From Alphaproteobacteria bacterium (GTDB lineage Bacteria; Pseudomonadota; Alphaproteobacteria; JAUHZC01): 64,000 bases of DNA. Below are positions 8,751 to 17,597 of this stretch, in pieces. The notes under the pieces are model-generated. The model had not been told where the DNA came from and did not search any database. It worked only from the letters and a program-made list of their open reading frames with translations. Every line of letters begins with the position of its first letter. Within the stretch, counting starts at the first letter, position 1. The translations under genes were made by a program, and so were the position numbers. Where the stretch lies: positions 996,501-1,060,500 of the forward strand of contig CP060236.1 in the NCBI GenBank assembly GCA_023898725.1. Reading direction: 5' to 3'.

Positions 8751-10070
8751 ATGCGCAGTGTTGCAAACTTAACGCTTAAATTTCACATTACTGACCCCCG
8801 TGTAGAGCGCATTATCTGTGACTTGAATACATCGCCTTGGCAAACAAAATTAGTAGGAGGAGCCGTGCGCGATGCAATCATGGGCAAGCACAGCTATGAC
8901 CTTGATTGCGCTACTACTGCGTCACCCACTGATGTCATTGCAATCCTGGAGCGTCATAGCCTAAAGCCAATAACTGTGGGCATTGCTTTTGGAACAGTGG
9001 GGTGTGTACTTGCTTCTGGATATACAATCGAGATTACACACCTTCGCAAAGACACACTTTCGGATGGGCGATACGCAACTGCACGTATAACAGATGACTG
9101 GCATACGGATGCTCAGCGGCGGGATTTCACAATGAACGCGCTTTATGCGGATCTTGATGGCACTGTTTATGACCCACTGGGGAGGGGATTTCGTGACCTT
9201 CAGGAAGGATGCGTGTGCTTTATCGGTGAACCGTCAGCACGTATCACAGAAGATTACCTAAGAATTTTACGTTACTATCGCTTTTATGCGCACTTTGGAC
9301 GTTTACACCCGCGTGCGGTGGACCAACTAGCCATAGCCACCCACCGTGAGGGACTTGCGAGGATATCACGCGAGCGCATTAAAAAAGAGCTTAGTGGTCT
9401 TTTTACAGGAACCTATCGTTTAACCGCCGTTGGATACCTTTTAACCAGCGGTGTTTGGGAACAGATTTTTAAAGCTCCCGCGCAATATTTTGATATAGAA
9501 CGCATGAAACGTGCCGATGATTTGCAGCATACGCGTATGATACGGGACAGCCCGTATAACGAAGAGCTGGCGTTTCGTTTTCCCTATTTGTTTTATTTTT
9601 ATGCTCTTTTAAAGCCCGAGCATCACTCAAGTCTTGAGTCTATTTTGAGAAAGGCCCTGAGTTTTTCTAAAAATGAATCCAATTATATACAAAAGCTTAA
9701 GGCCTGCATGCAAGACTTTATCACACACCCTGTAACCGTATCCTCGTTAGATCAAGGAACGATCAATTGCTTTCTCTATACACACGGAAAAAGCGTTTTT
9801 ATCCAGGCTCTGTTGCTTGCGTGGATTGATGGGTCTTTCATTTCTGGTGCGGATCAAGCCTCTTTGGTATCTGCGATAACAACTACCAATGTCCCAGAGT
9901 TTCCCGTGCGGGGAACAGACATCAGCGCCCTATATCCTAATATTGTGGGAAAAAATATGGGAAAAGCTTTACACATGACTGAACGTTGGTGGTTTGCGCG
10001 ACAGTGCACTGCAAGCAAAAAAGAGTGCTTGGATTTTATCAAGGACATTCCCCTGACTACTGTCACATAA
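8751..10070 (+). CDS. cca: CCA-adding enzyme / tRNA nucleotidyltransferase (poly(A) polymerase family)
   Basis: This class II nucleotidyltransferase adds or repairs the 3' CCA of tRNA. Starting at the ATG at 8751 (preceded by a G-rich AACGGGGGA), the product is 439 residues; the TTG at 8724 would overlap the previous gene. The catalytic head is clear: KLVGGAVRDAIMG, the DLDCATTA metal-binding Asp pair, RRDFTMNALYAD, and the RITEDYLRILRYYRF segment that begins the neck. The C-terminal third is helical and divergent. The tRNA genes in this window already encode CCA, so repair is a likely role, but that is inference. Confidence 0.93.
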   Translation: MRSVANLTLKFHITDPRVERIICDLNTSPWQTKLVGGAVRDAIMGKHSYDLDCATTASPTDVIAILERHSLKPITVGIAFGTVGCVLASGYTIEITHLRKDTLSDGRYATARITDDWHTDAQRRDFTMNALYADLDGTVYDPLGRGFRDLQEGCVCFIGEPSARITEDYLRILRYYRFYAHFGRLHPRAVDQLAIATHREGLARISRERIKKELSGLFTGTYRLTAVGYLLTSGVWEQIFKAPAQYFDIERMKRADDLQHTRMIRDSPYNEELAFRFPYLFYFYALLKPEHHSSLESILRKALSFSKNESNYIQKLKACMQDFITHPVTVSSLDQGTINCFLYTHGKSVFIQALLLAWIDGSFISGADQASLVSAITTTNVPEFPVRGTDISALYPNIVGKNMGKALHMTERWWFARQCTASKKECLDFIKDIPLTTVT

Positions 10071-10099
10071 TATAGATTTGTAATAAATTGTAACATACT

Positions 10100-10128
10100 T
10101 TGCGCGGATCTTCCTGTATTATTATTTT
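10100..10128 (+). promoter_or_regulatory. Candidate promoter for lpxC
   Basis: TTGCGC (10100-10105) and TATTTT (10123-10128) are separated by 17 bp in an AT-rich gap. The predicted transcript would have a leader of about 14 nt before the GTG start. The match to consensus is moderate. Confidence 0.45.
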
Positions 10129-10148
10129 ATAGTTCATTAATTTGTTTT

Positions 10149-11030
10149 GTGCTTTTTCCTGAGCATCGCTCCACGCAACACACGCTAAGAAAAGCCTTTA
10201 CTTGCAAAGGAGTTGGTGTTCATTCCGGTGATCTGGTTACGATGCAGGTCATTCCAGCCGCTCCGAACACAGGGCTGATTATTCAGCGCACTGACATTGA
10301 GACCCACAATGTGGTTATTCCCCGTTGGAATACGGTCGTTGATACAATGCTATGTACGCGCGTTGCCAATAACCACGCTGTTTCCGTTGGGACTATTGAA
10401 CATATTGTTTCGGCCTTGTATGCCTGTAATATCGATAACGCGGTGATTCACCTTGATGCTGCCGAAGTTCCCGTAATGGACGGGAGTTCAGGCATTTTTG
10501 TGGAAAACATTATTGCGGCGGACCGCATTGATCAAGGTATACCCCGTACATATCTGAAAATACACAAAGAAGTGTGCGTAGAACACAAAGGAGCAAGGGC
10601 ATCACTGGGGCCCCATGAAACATTTATATTAGATTTTCACTTTGATTTTCGTGGACGTGCGGATTTCCCTGCGTTTCAAAGACGCTTTGAAGTCGGCAAG
10701 GATTCTTTTGACAAACAGCTCGCTACAGCCCGTACTTTTGGCATTCTTGAAGAAGTCAATAAATTGTGGGAGGCTGGCCTTGCCCGTGGGGGATCATTAG
10801 ACAATGCCGTTGTTGTGAGTGGTGATAAAGTTTTAAACAGTGAAGGATTGCGCTTTGAGGATGAATTCGTTCGTCATAAACTATTGGACGCATTAGGGGA
10901 TTTATATCTAGCTGGCTACCCTATCATTGGGCACTTCAAGGGGCATAATTCCGGTCATGGCCTCAATAATCAATTACTACACGCTATTTTTGCTGATCCA
11001 TCATCGTACACACTTGTGACGCTTGCATAA
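10149..11030 (+). CDS. lpxC: UDP-3-O-acyl-N-acetylglucosamine deacetylase LpxC
   Basis: LpxC carries out the committed, zinc-dependent deacetylation step of lipid A synthesis. The 293-residue product shows TLRKAFTCKGVGVHSG at the N-terminus, GTIEHIVSALYA (first zinc His), VPVMDGSSGIFVE, HKLLDALGDLYLAG (second His and the Asp ligand) and GHNSGHGLNNQLL (catalytic His). No ATG is available, so the start is the GTG at 10149; no Shine-Dalgarno sequence is visible before it. It is separated from the ftsZ/mur cluster where many alphaproteobacteria carry it. Its presence shows that this organism makes LPS. Confidence 0.95.
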   Translation: MLFPEHRSTQHTLRKAFTCKGVGVHSGDLVTMQVIPAAPNTGLIIQRTDIETHNVVIPRWNTVVDTMLCTRVANNHAVSVGTIEHIVSALYACNIDNAVIHLDAAEVPVMDGSSGIFVENIIAADRIDQGIPRTYLKIHKEVCVEHKGARASLGPHETFILDFHFDFRGRADFPAFQRRFEVGKDSFDKQLATARTFGILEEVNKLWEAGLARGGSLDNAVVVSGDKVLNSEGLRFEDEFVRHKLLDALGDLYLAGYPIIGHFKGHNSGHGLNNQLLHAIFADPSSYTLVTLA

Positions 11031-11040
11031 AGCGAAGTTA

Positions 11041-12072
11041 TTAAACTTTGCGGCCCAGTGGTGCCCGAATGAGATCAATATACTGTTTGACGATTACATC
11101 CGCCGAATGATTCCTTTCGAAGGTTTTGCGTCCCTCCTCCGCCAACATTTGCAAATCATAATCACCCCGCACACATCCGTTCAAAATATCTGTTAAGGCT
11201 GCTATATCATCAATGGGGAAAAAAATGCCATCTTTATTGGGTGTAATCACACTGGCAGGGCCCATAGTGTCTGCCGCAATGACAGGCAACTTGGCTGACC
11301 ATGCCTCCATGGTTACACTGCCAAGGGGCTCATGGCGTGATGGTACAATAAATAAGTCAGCCTGTTTTAAAGGCTGAGTGATATCCTTCATCCATCCAGT
11401 AAAAGTCACACGGTGCTGACAGCCGTGTGTCTGTGCTAACGATTCCAATTTTTCTCGTTCTGGTCCATCACCAACCAAGGTCAGGGCAAGATCAGGAACT
11501 TTTGCAACCGCTTTAATCAGGGTGTCAAAAGCCTTATTTTCATGGTAGCGCCCCAACGCCAAAAGATTTTTTGGCCGCCGCGGAATAACACGATTTTTAG
11601 CAATGTCAGCATAATCTGTGGCAAAGTTTGAAATCCACTGCACAGGACGATTGGTGTGTCGGGCAATATAATCACACAGGTCCGGCGTAATTCCAATAAA
11701 TCCATCACAGGTTTTAAAATAAGCGAGATCGTAATACCCGCCCAAACGCCCAATATGAGGGATGCCTTGGATCACAGGAACATGCCACGCTGCACGGCTC
11801 ATAAAACTAAGGACATACGCAGGATTAAAAGCCTGAAGATCCACACGTAAACGCCGTGATGTACAAAAATCCCACCACGCGCCAAAAGCGTATGTTTTCA
11901 ACGTAACACCGGGGTAACCCTTCAAATCACTGCAATAGGAAGATCGCCGTGATAAACACGCCAAAACCGAAACCCCACGATCAGCAAGTGCTTTGATTAG
12001 GCGAATAGCAAAATTTTCTGCCCCACCATATTTTTTAGCTCCTAAAACGCACGCAACTTGCATGAAATTCAC
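11041..12072 (-). CDS. Glycosyltransferase, GT4 family (probably LPS or envelope glycan)
   Basis: The 343-residue enzyme has the GT-B fold of retaining GT4 transferases. The N-terminal acceptor domain carries the KKYGGAENFAIRL loop and the C-terminal donor domain shows ALGRYHENKAFDTLIKA, LVGDGPEREKLE, VTFTGWM and the E-x7-E motif EPLGSVTMEAWS. Proximity to lpxC (convergent, 10 bp apart) suggests a role in LPS core or O-antigen assembly; donor and acceptor cannot be assigned. It resembles the second GT4 gene at 16482 in its donor domain (both contain a VI-AADT/ASDT-GP-S-ITPN segment), so they may be distant paralogues. Confidence 0.88.
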   Translation of the reverse strand: MNFMQVACVLGAKKYGGAENFAIRLIKALADRGVSVLACLSRRSSYCSDLKGYPGVTLKTYAFGAWWDFCTSRRLRVDLQAFNPAYVLSFMSRAAWHVPVIQGIPHIGRLGGYYDLAYFKTCDGFIGITPDLCDYIARHTNRPVQWISNFATDYADIAKNRVIPRRPKNLLALGRYHENKAFDTLIKAVAKVPDLALTLVGDGPEREKLESLAQTHGCQHRVTFTGWMKDITQPLKQADLFIVPSRHEPLGSVTMEAWSAKLPVIAADTMGPASVITPNKDGIFFPIDDIAALTDILNGCVRGDYDLQMLAEEGRKTFERNHSADVIVKQYIDLIRAPLGRKV

Positions 12073-12146
12073 TACTGGATATTGGTTCTATTGTAGGTGT
12101 TTCCTTGTCTTTCATCAACCCCCGGATCCATCAAGTGTATACATAG

Positions 12147-12178
12147 AAAAATCCCCTCGAAGATTTCTCGACAGGGGA
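12147..12178 (-). terminator. Rho-independent terminator after the gene at 12216
   Basis: On the minus strand a hairpin with arms CCCCT/AGGGG plus an inner CGA/TCG part is followed by ATTTTTC. It sits about 40 bp past the stop codon of the minus-strand gene ending at 12216. Confidence 0.65.
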
Positions 12179-12215
12179 ATGATAAGATAACATTTTTGCT
12201 ATCAGCGTTTTTTAA

Positions 12216-13178
12216 TTATCTTTTTGCAATTATCTGGTTCATAGCATTTACAAATCGTTTAGGGCTGAATTGAGGAAATTCGTATGGAGTAGCACCACCG
12301 CCACCAGCAGGGGCACCACCGCCACCGCCACCAGCAGCAGGGGCAGGGGCACCACTTGAAACCTGGAGATTATTCTTTAGCATTGCCCAAAAGTTAATAT
12401 TAGGAACAACAGCAGAAAAAGTGCCATCATCTAAGGCAAAACATTGTTGATAAAAATTATGAATCCACAAAACATCCAGAGCCCATAAATTTTTCTTGAG
12501 TATGTTATCCCACTCACTCGACAACTGACCCTTATTTATCTTATCAAAGTCAGAAGGTGAGAAAATTTGCACCAAAAACAAAGCAAGTCCCACACGAAAG
12601 GCATGATTCCTTTTTTCAACTTCAGTGTTCGTAAAAATTTGTTTAAAGCCACCACCGTTACTTTCTTTGTACAGTGTGTTGAAAAATGCATTGAGAGCAG
12701 TTATTTTTCTAATGTTAATTTTCTTAATATTCGCTGGGCCTATAGTGAAGTTTTCTTTATTTGCATTTTCACTGATTTTCTCCAAAATTTTCCGCACGTC
12801 ATCTGCATAATGCTGAACGATAAAGTGAGCAAATACTTCCGCTTTATTCTTCAACGGTAGGCTCTGACTCGGAGTAAGGGTGCGACTCTCTCTTTTCAAA
12901 GCTGTAGCATTATCGAAAACGGTGTGAAGATCATCTAGTGAAGTTTTTAAACTGTCACAGGTCCCCAATGAATCACCATCCACAAGAAATTTTCCGTCTT
13001 TGCAGGCGTTAGTGTTTGCACATTTTTCTTGGTCTAACGCGCGTTTCTCCTGAGTTATTTGCTGTAATGCAGCAGCTTCCGCTGCTTGCTTTGCTCTTAG
13101 TGCCATAACGCGCTGTTTCTCACTGGCCTCAATACCAAACGTGCAAAGAACGGTTAAGACTGCCACTGTTTTTTTCAT
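12216..13178 (-). CDS. Secreted protein of unknown function with Gly/Ala/Pro-rich segment
   Basis: I do not recognise this 320-residue protein. It has a signal peptide (residues 1-18, cleavage near EAS). An alanine/glutamine-rich, probably coiled helix follows at about 25-50, then a short cysteine pair region (CANTNAC) and a helical middle region (80-265). A low-complexity linker of Pro, Ala and Gly (about 275-300, with two poly-Gly runs) precedes a C-terminal segment ending FVNAMNQIIAKR. AGGG precedes the ATG at good spacing. It lies 29 bp downstream of the outer-membrane protein gene on the same strand and may be cotranscribed with it. The linker is encoded by a GC-rich repeat tract at 12291-12352 that may slip in length. 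Confidence 0.7.
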   Translation of the reverse strand: MKKTVAVLTVLCTFGIEASEKQRVMALRAKQAAEAAALQQITQEKRALDQEKCANTNACKDGKFLVDGDSLGTCDSLKTSLDDLHTVFDNATALKRESRTLTPSQSLPLKNKAEVFAHFIVQHYADDVRKILEKISENANKENFTIGPANIKKINIRKITALNAFFNTLYKESNGGGFKQIFTNTEVEKRNHAFRVGLALFLVQIFSPSDFDKINKGQLSSEWDNILKKNLWALDVLWIHNFYQQCFALDDGTFSAVVPNINFWAMLKNNLQVSSGAPAPAAGGGGGGAPAGGGGATPYEFPQFSPKRFVNAMNQIIAKR

Positions 13179-13207
13179 GATAATTTTCCCTAAATGTGTT
13201 GTTTTTT

Positions 13208-13930
13208 TTAGAAACGATAGCCAAATTTACACGTAATCTGCACAATGACTGGTTTGAAGTTATTTTTCATGCCAATCGGTGGCGGAACATTAAATTTTGC
13301 TCTACTTCCGATACTGATATCAGTATCCGCCCCCACAAAAATATTTTTTGTAATGTCCGTGTTACAGCCAAAACCAGCCATGGGAGAGCCAATTTTGAAG
13401 ACGTTCTTATGTCTATAGCTTTGATTTTGTAGGGCTGTTATTATGGTAAAATTATGTTGGCGATACCCTAATTTAAAATAAGGAAACATTTTTCCCACTA
13501 CTTTTCCCAAAAATAGTCCCCCAGCATACGTTTGTGTGCGCTTAATTTTTATATCCAGTGGCACAGCAATATTACTGCTTGCGTTTACTTGAAAATGCCC
13601 AATGTCATTGGCTACAGAACCTTCTGCCTGTAGACCAACAACCAAGGCTGAGGGAAACTGATACCCAGCAGAGAAAAACCCACCACCATGACCACCGACA
13701 AGACCCATGTCTTTTTTACTATCGGGCTGAGTATCACCCACTGACATAACAGTAAAATTCCCCCTACTCATACTTCCGCCGCCCAATACGCCAACTTCAA
13801 AGCGAAACCCTGTATTTGATGGGGTCGTTAACGGTTGTTGATGCTTATGTGGCGTGCCATCGGCATACACACCTGACAGCGCCGCAGTTGCGACAAGTGC
13901 ACATAAAATATTTTTTTTCATAGGATTCAT
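13208..13930 (-). CDS. Outer-membrane beta-barrel protein (OmpA/Omp25-like porin fold)
   Basis: I chose the ATG at 13930, preceded by GTGAGGAAAAACGT, giving 240 residues; upstream codons to 14011 lack a binding site. A signal peptide (KKNILCALVATAALSGVYA) is followed by alternating hydrophobic and polar strands such as GFRFEVGVLGGGSMSRG, VVGLQAEGSVAND and TYAGGLFLGKVVG. The protein ends in ITCKFGYRF, with the C-terminal aromatic residue required for BAM-mediated insertion. It resembles the eight-stranded Omp25/Omp31 type of surface proteins of alphaproteobacteria. The exact function (surface antigen or structural) is unknown. Confidence 0.8.
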   Translation of the reverse strand: MNPMKKNILCALVATAALSGVYADGTPHKHQQPLTTPSNTGFRFEVGVLGGGSMSRGNFTVMSVGDTQPDSKKDMGLVGGHGGGFFSAGYQFPSALVVGLQAEGSVANDIGHFQVNASSNIAVPLDIKIKRTQTYAGGLFLGKVVGKMFPYFKLGYRQHNFTIITALQNQSYRHKNVFKIGSPMAGFGCNTDITKNIFVGADTDISIGSRAKFNVPPPIGMKNNFKPVIVQITCKFGYRF

Positions 13931-14022
13931 ACGTTTTTCCTCACAGTTCATAAAAACAATCATGCTGATTTTTTGAACAAATAACCACCAAAGCAGACCT
14001 CTCTTTGCCATTCAGATGGTTT

Positions 14023-14037
14023 ATGACAAAATGTCAT
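14023..14037. repeat. Perfect inverted repeat upstream of the beta-barrel gene
   Basis: ATGACA-AAA-TGTCAT is a 15-bp perfect palindrome about 93 bp upstream of the start at 13930. It may be an operator. A related palindrome lies at 14302. Confidence 0.35.
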
Positions 14038-14220
14038 GGCTTATATGCAACATATTTTGTGATTTCTGCGAAGCTAAATCCAGGCAGCCTTACTGTCATT
14101 AGTCTAGAAACTGAATGTGGACAGAAAGTATTGCGCTCTGAAGTTTTCAATTTTTTTTATTAGCAGGAACAACTCACTTTATGACCCATTCATAACCGAT
14201 TCTCTGACAAAAAAAAGACA

Positions 14221-14295
14221 TGGTGCCGCCGGCGAGAATCGGACTCGCGGCCTCACCCTTACCAAGGGTGCGCTCTACCACTGAGCTACGGCGGC
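14221..14295 (-). tRNA. tRNA-Thr (anticodon GGT)
   Basis: The minus strand folds as a cloverleaf with acceptor GCCGCCG/CGGCGGC, D-arm GCTCAGTGGTAGAGC, anticodon stem CACCC/GGGTG around TTGGTAA (anticodon GGT), T-loop GTCCGATTC region and encoded ACCA end. A run of seven T follows within 15 nt and may help termination. Confidence 0.96.
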
Positions 14296-14301
14296 AAAAA
14301 A

Positions 14302-14313
14302 ATGACTGGTCAT
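14302..14313. repeat. Short palindrome upstream of the dcd-murA operon
   Basis: ATGAC-TG-GTCAT has the same half-site as the palindrome at 14023, with a different spacer. It lies about 80 bp before the first gene of the operon. Confidence 0.25.
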
Positions 14314-14391
14314 TCATTTCAAAGTCGTTATAAGTTGTAGTATGGATGAACGCAAGTACAAATTACAATCAGTTTTTTGGGAGAAACAACA

Positions 14392-14625
14392 ATGACGGGC
14401 ACAAAGACCACTCCTCTTTCTGCTACAGCTCCGCCAGCAAATAAGACATCAAAATCTGAAATGCGTGCCATGGCTTTGCGCAAAAACCTTCTTCGGCGCA
14501 AGAAACTTCAACAGGCTTTGGCAAAAAAAACACTCACTCCACCTCCTGCTAAGGCCACAGACAAAACAGCATCAGCAGTACCACAGGTGGCTTTCCCGCA
14601 ACCAGAAACACATAAGGATTCGTAG
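14392..14625 (+). CDS. Small basic protein of unknown function
   Basis: The 77-residue product starts at the ATG at 14392, preceded by GGGAGAAAC; a TTG at 14377 is less likely. The centre is a strongly basic amphipathic helix (MRAMALRKNLLRRKKLQQAL, about residues 24-43) flanked by Thr/Pro/Ala/Lys-rich, probably disordered arms. The stop codon overlaps the GTG of dcd by one base (TAGTG), so the two are translationally coupled. That coupling is the best argument that it is a real gene. I cannot name a family. Confidence 0.65.
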   Translation: MTGTKTTPLSATAPPANKTSKSEMRAMALRKNLLRRKKLQQALAKKTLTPPPAKATDKTASAVPQVAFPQPETHKDS

Positions 14626-15185
14626 TGTTATTACCTGATACCTGGATTCGTCATCAAAGTTTTGTGCATGGGATGATTGAACCTTTCACCGAAAAGCAAA
14701 CGGCAAATAATGTTATATCCTATGGATTATCTTCCTATGGCTACGATGCGCGTGTTGCACCAGAATTTAAAATTTTTACCAACGTTGATAACGCCATTAT
14801 TGATCCGAAAAACTTTCAAAGTAACAGCTTCGTTGATCGTGTAACAGACGAGGTCGTGATCCCACCTAACAGCTTTATCCTTGGTCGCACGGTGGAATAT
14901 TTCCGCATTCCTCGGGATGTCATGGTAATTTGTTTGGGAAAATCAACCTACGCCCGATGTGGAATTATTGTCAACGTTACACCGCTTGAGCCCGAATGGG
15001 AGGGTCATGTCACCCTTGAGTTCTCAAACACAACACCGCTTCCTGCCAAAATTTATGCCAACGAAGGTGCCTGTCAGTTTATTTTTATGCGCGGAGAATC
15101 TGCGTGCGAAACATCGTATAAGGATCGTCAAGGCAAATATATGAAACAGCAAGGTGTCACTCTTCCAAAAATAATGGCCGCATAA
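14625..15185 (+). CDS. dcd: dCTP deaminase
   Basis: Dcd deaminates dCTP to dUTP, the precursor of dTMP. The 186-residue protein matches the family along its length: LSSYGYDARVAPEFKIFTN, VIPPNSFILGRTVEYF, the KSTYARCGIIVNVTPLEPE segment with the catalytic Glu region WEGHVTLEFSN, and the C-terminal SYKDRQGKYMKQQG lid. The start is a GTG overlapping the previous stop codon. It lies 4 bp before murA. The thymidylate kinase of the same pathway is at 60 kb. Confidence 0.96.
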   Translation: MLLPDTWIRHQSFVHGMIEPFTEKQTANNVISYGLSSYGYDARVAPEFKIFTNVDNAIIDPKNFQSNSFVDRVTDEVVIPPNSFILGRTVEYFRIPRDVMVICLGKSTYARCGIIVNVTPLEPEWEGHVTLEFSNTTPLPAKIYANEGACQFIFMRGESACETSYKDRQGKYMKQQGVTLPKIMAA

Positions 15186-15189
15186 TCCC

Positions 15190-16467
15190 ATGGATAAAAT
15201 TACGATTACTGGAGGGAAACCCCTACACGGGGCTATCCATATTAGTGGGGCGAAAAATGCAGCTCTTCCTTTGTTGTGTGTGACATTGCTCACGAATCAG
15301 GCAATCACGCTCACGAATGTACCGAAGCTTGCCGATGTTGAATCAATGCTGACGTTGCTAGAACATCTTGGTACACACGTTGAAAACCGTATTCTCAGTG
15401 ATCGCACGCTTGTTCTTCAAACGCCCACACTTGCTAGCCATGAGGCTCCCTATGATATCGTACGCAAAATGCGTGCATCAATTTTGTCTCTTGGTCCCCT
15501 CCTCGCACGTGAGGGAAAAGCGCGTGTTTCACTTCCTGGAGGATGTGCTATTGGGACGCGCCCTGTGAACTTTCACATCGAAGGTCTGCGCACAATGGGA
15601 GCAACAATTGCTATTGAGAATGGTTATATCGAAGCGACAGCTCCCCACGGATTAACTGGTGCTGAAATTGTGCTTCCTCTTCCCTCGGTAACAGGAACTG
15701 AAAATCTTATGATGGCAGCGGCTTTAGCACACGGCACTACTACTCTTATCAATGCCGCCTCAGAACCTGAGATTGGGGATTTGGCGAACTGTCTTCTACA
15801 AATGGGGGTAACAATCACAGGGATTGGCACATCAACGCTTCGCATAACAGGAGTTCCTAATCTTACAGGTGCCACGCATGCCATTATTGCTGATCGCATT
15901 GAAGCAGGCACATACGCCGTAGCTGCCCTCATTACGGACGGAGAATTGGAACTTATTGGTGCTAACCTAGACACCCTTCCTGTGTTTCGTCAAGCCCTGG
16001 AACGAGCAGGTGCTTTGTTTACGCCTACCGCTCAAGGCTTTACGGTTAAGCGCAACCGCCCACGTATGCAAGGTGTTGATGTCATTACGGAGTACTACCC
16101 TGGTTTTGCAACAGATCTTCAAGCACAATTTATGGTACTGATGAGCCTCGCTGAGGGTGTTTCTGTGATCAAAGAAACAATCTGGGAGAATCGCTTTATG
16201 CACGTCCCAGAGCTTTCCCGCATGGGAGCTGATATTCGTACAGAAGGCAATAACGCCTTCGTCCAGGGAAAAAAGTCCCTGAATCCGGCAGAAGTCATGG
16301 CGACTGATCTTCGTGCCTCGGTAAGTCTTGTCTTGGCTGCCCTTGCCACGAAAGGAGAAACAACCATAAGTCGTGTCTATCATCTTGATCGTGGTTATGA
16401 AAATATTGAACAAAAGCTTTCAGCTGTTGGAGCTACAATTAGCCGCATTGTTGGCGAACCAGTCTAG
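15190..16467 (+). CDS. murA: UDP-N-acetylglucosamine 1-carboxyvinyltransferase MurA
   Basis: MurA catalyses the first committed step of peptidoglycan synthesis, transfer of enolpyruvate to UDP-GlcNAc. The 425-residue protein shows the Lys-Asn pair in SGAKNAALPLL (Lys22, Asn23) and the loop PGGCAIGTRPV with Cys119, the residue alkylated by fosfomycin, so the enzyme has the fosfomycin-sensitive form. DLRASVSLVLAAL and HLDRGYENIEQKL near the end are typical. Together with nagZ, the DD-carboxypeptidase and rlpA it shows that this organism maintains a peptidoglycan wall. Confidence 0.97.
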   Translation: MDKITITGGKPLHGAIHISGAKNAALPLLCVTLLTNQAITLTNVPKLADVESMLTLLEHLGTHVENRILSDRTLVLQTPTLASHEAPYDIVRKMRASILSLGPLLAREGKARVSLPGGCAIGTRPVNFHIEGLRTMGATIAIENGYIEATAPHGLTGAEIVLPLPSVTGTENLMMAAALAHGTTTLINAASEPEIGDLANCLLQMGVTITGIGTSTLRITGVPNLTGATHAIIADRIEAGTYAVAALITDGELELIGANLDTLPVFRQALERAGALFTPTAQGFTVKRNRPRMQGVDVITEYYPGFATDLQAQFMVLMSLAEGVSVIKETIWENRFMHVPELSRMGADIRTEGNNAFVQGKKSLNPAEVMATDLRASVSLVLAALATKGETTISRVYHLDRGYENIEQKLSAVGATISRIVGEPV

Positions 16468-16481
16468 AGGCTTCTATCACT

Positions 16482-17564
16482 GTGCGTATTCTTAATGTCA
16501 TGTTCAACAAGGGAGTTGGTGGTGTTGAGCAAGTTTTTTCGGACACCACACATCTTTTTTTATCATGGGGATGGTCCACGTACACACTTACACATGTGGA
16601 CGCACAAAGTAATGCGCCATTGGCCAACATGCCCCTGCAGCCTTCTGCGAGTCTAACATTGCGTCCCAATGTTTTGCTTCCACTTTTGTCTACCTGGAAA
16701 CTGCGACGGTTTGCCCGCAAACATGCCATTGATCTTGTTTTGATCCACAATGGTAAATATGCAAACTTTGTCTGCCGTGCGCTCAAACATCTTCCCCGAG
16801 TGGGTTACGCTCACGGCACAGCACCCAAAAATCTCCATGGGTGCGATCACATTATTACCCTTACAGATACCATGAAGGCCCAGTTTCTAGCACAGAATTT
16901 CCCCAAAAGTAGCCTAACCACACTTCCCCATGCTCTTGATTGCACACTGTATTCACTACCCTCTTCCCGCCTATTTTTTCCCGACGGAAAAGTTCGTTTG
17001 GGATATCTTGGAAGAATCGAGCGAGCAAAAGGTATTGATACCCTCATTCAGGCCGTTTCAAAACTGAAGTCTGATAATCTGGATATTTCTCTCATACTTG
17101 CAGGGTCTGGGCGTCCCGCATACCTTCATAAAGTGAAGCAATCAATTCATACACAAGGCCTCACACACGTGGTTGCATGGGAAGGTTGGATCGGCGATAA
17201 AAAAGACTTTTTTTCAAAAATTGATATTCTGATTCTTCCCTCACACTCTGAAAGCTTTGGACTTGTTATTTTAGAGGCATTTGCTCACGGTGTTCCTGTC
17301 ATTGCATCTGATACAGATGGACCTATGAGTATTATTACACCAAATCATGATGGGTTTATCTTCCCCCGTGCTGAGGAAAACTCTCTTGCGGCAACAGTGA
17401 ATGCGCTTATACATGATCCACACAAATTAGACGCGTGTGCGCGCAATGCTTTTGATACCTTGCACACACGCTATGATACAAGCAATTCCCAGAAAACTCT
17501 TCGAGCACTTCTGGAAAAAATTTTACGGAAAAAACAAGAAAGAAAACCTCTGGAATCCTTGTAA
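16482..17564 (+). CDS. Glycosyltransferase, GT4 family
   Basis: The 360-residue protein uses a GTG start 14 bp after murA. The N-terminal domain has the NKGVGGVEQVFSD loop; the donor domain has LGYLGRIERAKGIDTLIQA, LILAGSGRP, VAWEGWIGD and the E-x7-E motif ESFGLVILEAF. It is probably an LPS or surface-glycan glycosyltransferase. Its location in the murA operon might point to wall-linked glycans, but GT4 enzymes are so broad that no substrate can be given. See also the GT4 gene at 11041. Confidence 0.87.
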   Translation: MRILNVMFNKGVGGVEQVFSDTTHLFLSWGWSTYTLTHVDAQSNAPLANMPLQPSASLTLRPNVLLPLLSTWKLRRFARKHAIDLVLIHNGKYANFVCRALKHLPRVGYAHGTAPKNLHGCDHIITLTDTMKAQFLAQNFPKSSLTTLPHALDCTLYSLPSSRLFFPDGKVRLGYLGRIERAKGIDTLIQAVSKLKSDNLDISLILAGSGRPAYLHKVKQSIHTQGLTHVVAWEGWIGDKKDFFSKIDILILPSHSESFGLVILEAFAHGVPVIASDTDGPMSIITPNHDGFIFPRAEENSLAATVNALIHDPHKLDACARNAFDTLHTRYDTSNSQKTLRALLEKILRKKQERKPLESL

Positions 17565-17597
17565 TTATTGCTATACAATAATGTTTATATATTAATA

